Shown here: positions 63,092 to 64,000 of the stretch, piece after piece
How positions within the stretch are numbered: the first letter of the stretch is position 1
Layout: the number at the start of each line of letters is the position of its first letter
Source of the DNA: G965216745 sp965216745
GTDB lineage: Bacteria > Pseudomonadota > Alphaproteobacteria > Rickettsiales > Anaplasmataceae
NCBI GenBank assembly: GCA_965216745.1
Contig: OZ244191.1
Span: 434,001-498,000 of the forward strand
Direction of reading: 5' to 3'
DNA length: 64,000 nt
Made by a program: the position numbers and the translations under genes
Notes under the pieces: generated by a model
Database searches by the model: none
The model's input: the letters and a program-made list of their open reading frames with translations, nothing else
What the model was told of the DNA's origin: nothing

Positions 63092-64000
63092 CTATTTTTT
63101 TTGATGTTCGATTAGATAACGAGGCCATTCTGTTATATTTCCAGCTCCCATAAATATAATCATGTATTCGGAGTTCAAATATGGTTTTAGAGTATTAGTT
63201 AGATCTGATTTTTCTGATATAATTCTAGTGTTAGGATTATTTATGGATGACATTGCATTCAATATATCAATGCTTTCTAATCCTTTTATAGGTTTTTCTC
63301 CAGCAGAATATACTGGAGTGAAAAATAAAACGTCTATTTCTACTTCTGAAATACTTACATAATCATCGAAATTGTCCCTAACTCTTGTATATCTATGTGG
63401 TTGTACTATTGCTATGATTTTTTTCTTTGGTTCTTTTTCTTGGGCTCCTCTCAATGTGGCTATAATTTCGGTTGGATGATGAGCGTAGTCATCTATTATC
63501 GCTGCTCCGTTTATTTGTCCAACTTCAGTGAACCTGCGTTGTACACCAGAGTGATTTTTTAGACCATTTTTTATTTGATCTATTGATATTTGATGCATTT
63601 GCAACGTGGCTGATATTGCTGCCATGGCGTTGTAAACATTGTGAATACCAGGATATTTGATTGAGAATTTATGTGGTCCGTCAGGTATACCCTTAATGTC
63701 AACGATGAATTCAGTTGCGCTATTATCATTGTTGTAACTTATTAAATTCAAATGATTTGCATTATTGTCTTTGCCGAAAAAAATTGATTTTGATTGATCT
63801 ATTTTTTGTGACAATTGCTTAACATTACTGTCAGAGGTATTGAGAATTGTTGTTTGAGCGTGTTCAGCAAATTTGACAAATTCTTTTTCCAGATTTTCTT
63901 CTGTTTTATAGTATTCTAAATGTTCGCTATAGTCTATTGATGTTATTATGGAGATTTTACAAGGTTTACTGCTTAGTTTTGTGAAAGTTCCATCTGATTC
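63092..64000 (-). CDS. murC: UDP-N-acetylmuramate-L-alanine ligase, 3' part (5' end outside window)
   Basis: MurC adds L-Ala to UDP-MurNAc, the first peptide step of peptidoglycan. The frame is open to the end of the window (about 302 residues seen), so the TTG at 63814 is internal. Near the visible start is ESDGTFTKL, matching the MurC ATP-loop region ESDGSF. Then come the central-to-C-terminal domain GIHNVYNAMAAISATL, the RRFTEVGQINGAAIIDDYAHHPTEI motif (with the conserved DDYAHHP) and IIAIVQPHRYTRV. FMGAGNITEW near the end is also diagnostic. It supports active wall synthesis together with uppP and the M23 peptidase. Confidence 0.95.
   Translation of the reverse strand, partial: ESDGTFTKLSSKPCKISIITSIDYSEHLEYYKTEENLEKEFVKFAEHAQTTILNTSDSNVKQLSQKIDQSKSIFFGKDNNANHLNLISYNNDNSATEFIVDIKGIPDGPHKFSIKYPGIHNVYNAMAAISATLQMHQISIDQIKNGLKNHSGVQRRFTEVGQINGAAIIDDYAHHPTEIIATLRGAQEKEPKKKIIAIVQPHRYTRVRDNFDDYVSISEVEIDVLFFTPVYSAGEKPIKGLESIDILNAMSSINNPNTRIISEKSDLTNTLKPYLNSEYMIIFMGAGNITEWPRYLIEHQKK

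Overview
The window is low-GC DNA (roughly 30% G+C by eye) with short operons, no insertion sequences and standard stop-codon use. The gene set points to an alphaproteobacterium of the Rickettsiales type, meaning an intracellular or host-associated symbiont. Supporting points are the split b/b' ATP synthase operon, a cytochrome bc1 and aa3 respiratory chain, ThyX instead of ThyA, class I (DhnA-type) fructose-bisphosphate aldolase, infA next to maf, alphaproteobacterial PstA and DsbA forms, and two scattered gene-transfer-agent (GTA) relics. It keeps purine synthesis (purB, purD, purK), peptidoglycan genes (uppP, murC) and flagellar genes, so it is less reduced than Rickettsia and more like flagellated Midichloriaceae- or Anaplasmataceae-related lineages. 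Genus-level placement is not possible from sequence reading alone.

Layout. 1-5 kb: end of an unknown membrane protein, purB, and on the minus strand an F0 ATP synthase operon (atpB-atpE-atpF'-atpF) that runs directly into the flagellar basal-body gene fliE and the pseudouridine synthase rluB. 5-12 kb: unknown exported proteins, mtaB, a DUF2793 GTA/phage-type protein, clpS-clpA. 12-20 kb: rpsD with tRNA-Leu, purD, an apparently shortened Fe-S/FAD oxidoreductase, an SDR enzyme, pstA, smpB, tRNA-Ala. 20-28 kb: miaB, dnaA, maf-infA, uppP, polyprenyl diphosphate synthase, a FliO-like protein, tRNA-Lys, purK. 28-37 kb: heme A synthase, petABC, recR, a DsbA-like protein, malonyl-CoA decarboxylase, a HisC-like aminotransferase, an M23 peptidase. 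37-50 kb: two unknown or DUF genes, flhA, bioF, recJ, a second GTA relic (DUF2460), thyX, and a 1325-residue giant flagellin. 50-64 kb: A-type Fe-S carrier, an unknown membrane protein, gltA, pmbA, nrdR, tatC, ctaD-ctaB, fmt, fba, dnaQ, trpS, grpE and the 3' part of murC.

How the genes fit together. Energy metabolism dominates: citrate synthase feeds a bc1/aa3 chain (petABC, ctaD, with ctaA and ctaB making heme A), which drives the ATP synthase. TatC probably exports the Rieske protein, which has a twin-arginine leader. Protein quality control is represented by ClpS-ClpA, SmpB, GrpE and PmbA. Four flagellar genes (fliE, fliO-like, flhA, flagellin) lie at four separate places, the dispersed pattern expected of Rickettsiales that keep flagella.

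The most unusual item is the giant flagellin. Its central insert appears to be an internal duplication of a roughly 430-residue super-module, and a GC-rich hairpin unlike anything else in the window follows the gene. Other points of interest are fliE inside the ATP synthase operon, the two isolated GTA relics, a Maf-like protein that has lost its family motifs, a lone bioF, and single mismatches in two tRNA genes.
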